Source: Bicyclus anynana (taxonomy: Eukaryota > Arthropoda > Insecta > Lepidoptera > Nymphalidae). From it: a DNA stretch of 64,000 nucleotides. Positions 63,247 to 64,000 of the stretch are shown here, one piece after another. The stretch is taken from assembly GCF_947172395.1 (NCBI RefSeq), contig NC_069109.1, forward strand, positions 6,023,163 through 6,087,162, written 5' to 3'. Made by a program: the position numbers and the translations under genes. The notes under the pieces were generated by a model that worked only from the letters and a program-made list of their open reading frames with translations, was not told where the DNA came from and searched no databases. Position 1 is the stretch's first letter, and each line of letters begins with the position of its first letter.

Positions 63247-63755
63247 GGGGATGATGACTAGGTTTGAATATATTGATTTTTATGAAACATTCGGGTAAAT
63301 AAGGTCAATGTTAACTAATTTATACATATAAGCAAAGATTGTCCGGATATTTGCAAAATAAATGAGATTATACAATTTCAAAATCTATTAAAAATCCTTT
63401 ATCGTAGTTAGATGAAAATTCATACAGTTTTAGCTTCCTTACATTAAATGTGACATTTTTTAATACATGAACTATAAACATAAACGCACAAATAACAAAG
63501 ATATTAGTAATTTTGTTTGACCGCCCATACAAATCTAACGATCATTAAGTAAGTATCTACGACGTCATTAATTTGTATAATTTTGTATGGGATCAGGGAT
63601 CGTTTTTCAGGGATCCGCGGCAGCGCCGCAAATCTGACCCTTAAATCCCTATAGCTCCGAAAGTAATGATCGCAGATACCCTGTTACTTTTTTGCTTTAC
63701 TATTAGCATAGGTACTCTTAATTTATATACAATTTAAAAAACTGTCATCATCCTT
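63247..63755. mobile_element. TA-MITE family, long copy
   Basis: Left GGGATGATGACTAGGTTTGA, core CGCGGCAGCGCCGCAAATCT, right AAAAAACTGTCATCATCC. Collinear with 61230-61732. Confidence 0.78.
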
Positions 63756-64000
63756 ATTGATACTGAAGACAAAAATATTTTTTTCACTACTCTTGCTCAA
63801 AAACACTGTCATATTACCACTCCACAGCGGGGCTAAACAAGCATATTAGCCTCTAGGGGCTAAAGTAATTTTGTTTTTTTAATTCTTGTCTGTTACAAGT
63901 ACTAGCCAAGTACTAGCCTACTATAAAACGGAGAAGGTTTTATTCGAAAATAGAATCATTATAGGTAAGGCCCTGATTGTTTTGAAAAATAAATAAAAAA
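63756..64000. other. Window end, dispersed repeat scrap
   Basis: ACTATAAAACGGAGAAGGTT and GGTAAGGCCCTGATTG resemble 35610-35660 and, inverted, 34210-34280. No gene. Confidence 0.4.

Overview
The window looks like lepidopteran (probably butterfly) nuclear DNA. It is AT-rich and dense with tRNA-headed SINEs, short Helitrons ending in CTAG, degenerate non-LTR and Ty3/gypsy elements, MITEs and minisatellites. The butterfly placement is inference from repeat style. There are no bacterial features, no rRNA and no free-standing tRNA gene that I can defend.

The only convincing cellular genes are five paralogues in tandem, all on the minus strand: A (ATG at 8501), B (26351), C (32794), D (45023) and E (57671). 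They share one architecture. Exon 1 codes ten residues (MKGIFAFGFV or a close variant) and ends in a GT donor at phase 0. After an intron of 1.6-7.3 kb, a single large exon 2 starts with ALFAT or AVFAT, completes a signal peptide and encodes about 170-180 residues of strongly amphipathic helix. Predicted precursors are 188-203 aa. Ten to 23 nt after every stop codon there is another GT donor, and 1.5-2.6 kb further on each gene has a homologous AG-led block starting near AATTCACCCAAACC. I read this as a third exon that is entirely 3' UTR. I do not recognise the protein family; the sequence supports secretion and a helical bundle, not a biochemical function.

Upstream of each ATG lies a matched promoter: a TATA box (TATATAAGG, TATAAAAGG or TATAAATGG), a CTATTGT block next to it, and an AATATTTGCACA or AATATTTGTACA element 30-35 bp further upstream. 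The latter contains a forkhead-type RYMAAYA match in all five genes. This suggests co-expression from a conserved cassette.

Layout: 1-2391 decayed gypsy pol plus LTR-like sequence; 3180-8606 gene A; 8.6-16.6 kb repeats; 16655-26447 gene B, with a 5.4 kb LTR retrotransposon in intron 1; 27775-32901 gene C; 33-37 kb repeats with a 64-bp satellite; 37.3-45.1 kb gene D and its flank; 45.4-52.6 kb LINE and DNA-transposon debris; 52.6-57.8 kb gene E and its flank; 57.8-64 kb repeats only. The 3' flanks of D and E, and partly B, are alignable beyond exon 3, so the array grew by segmental duplication followed by independent repeat insertion.
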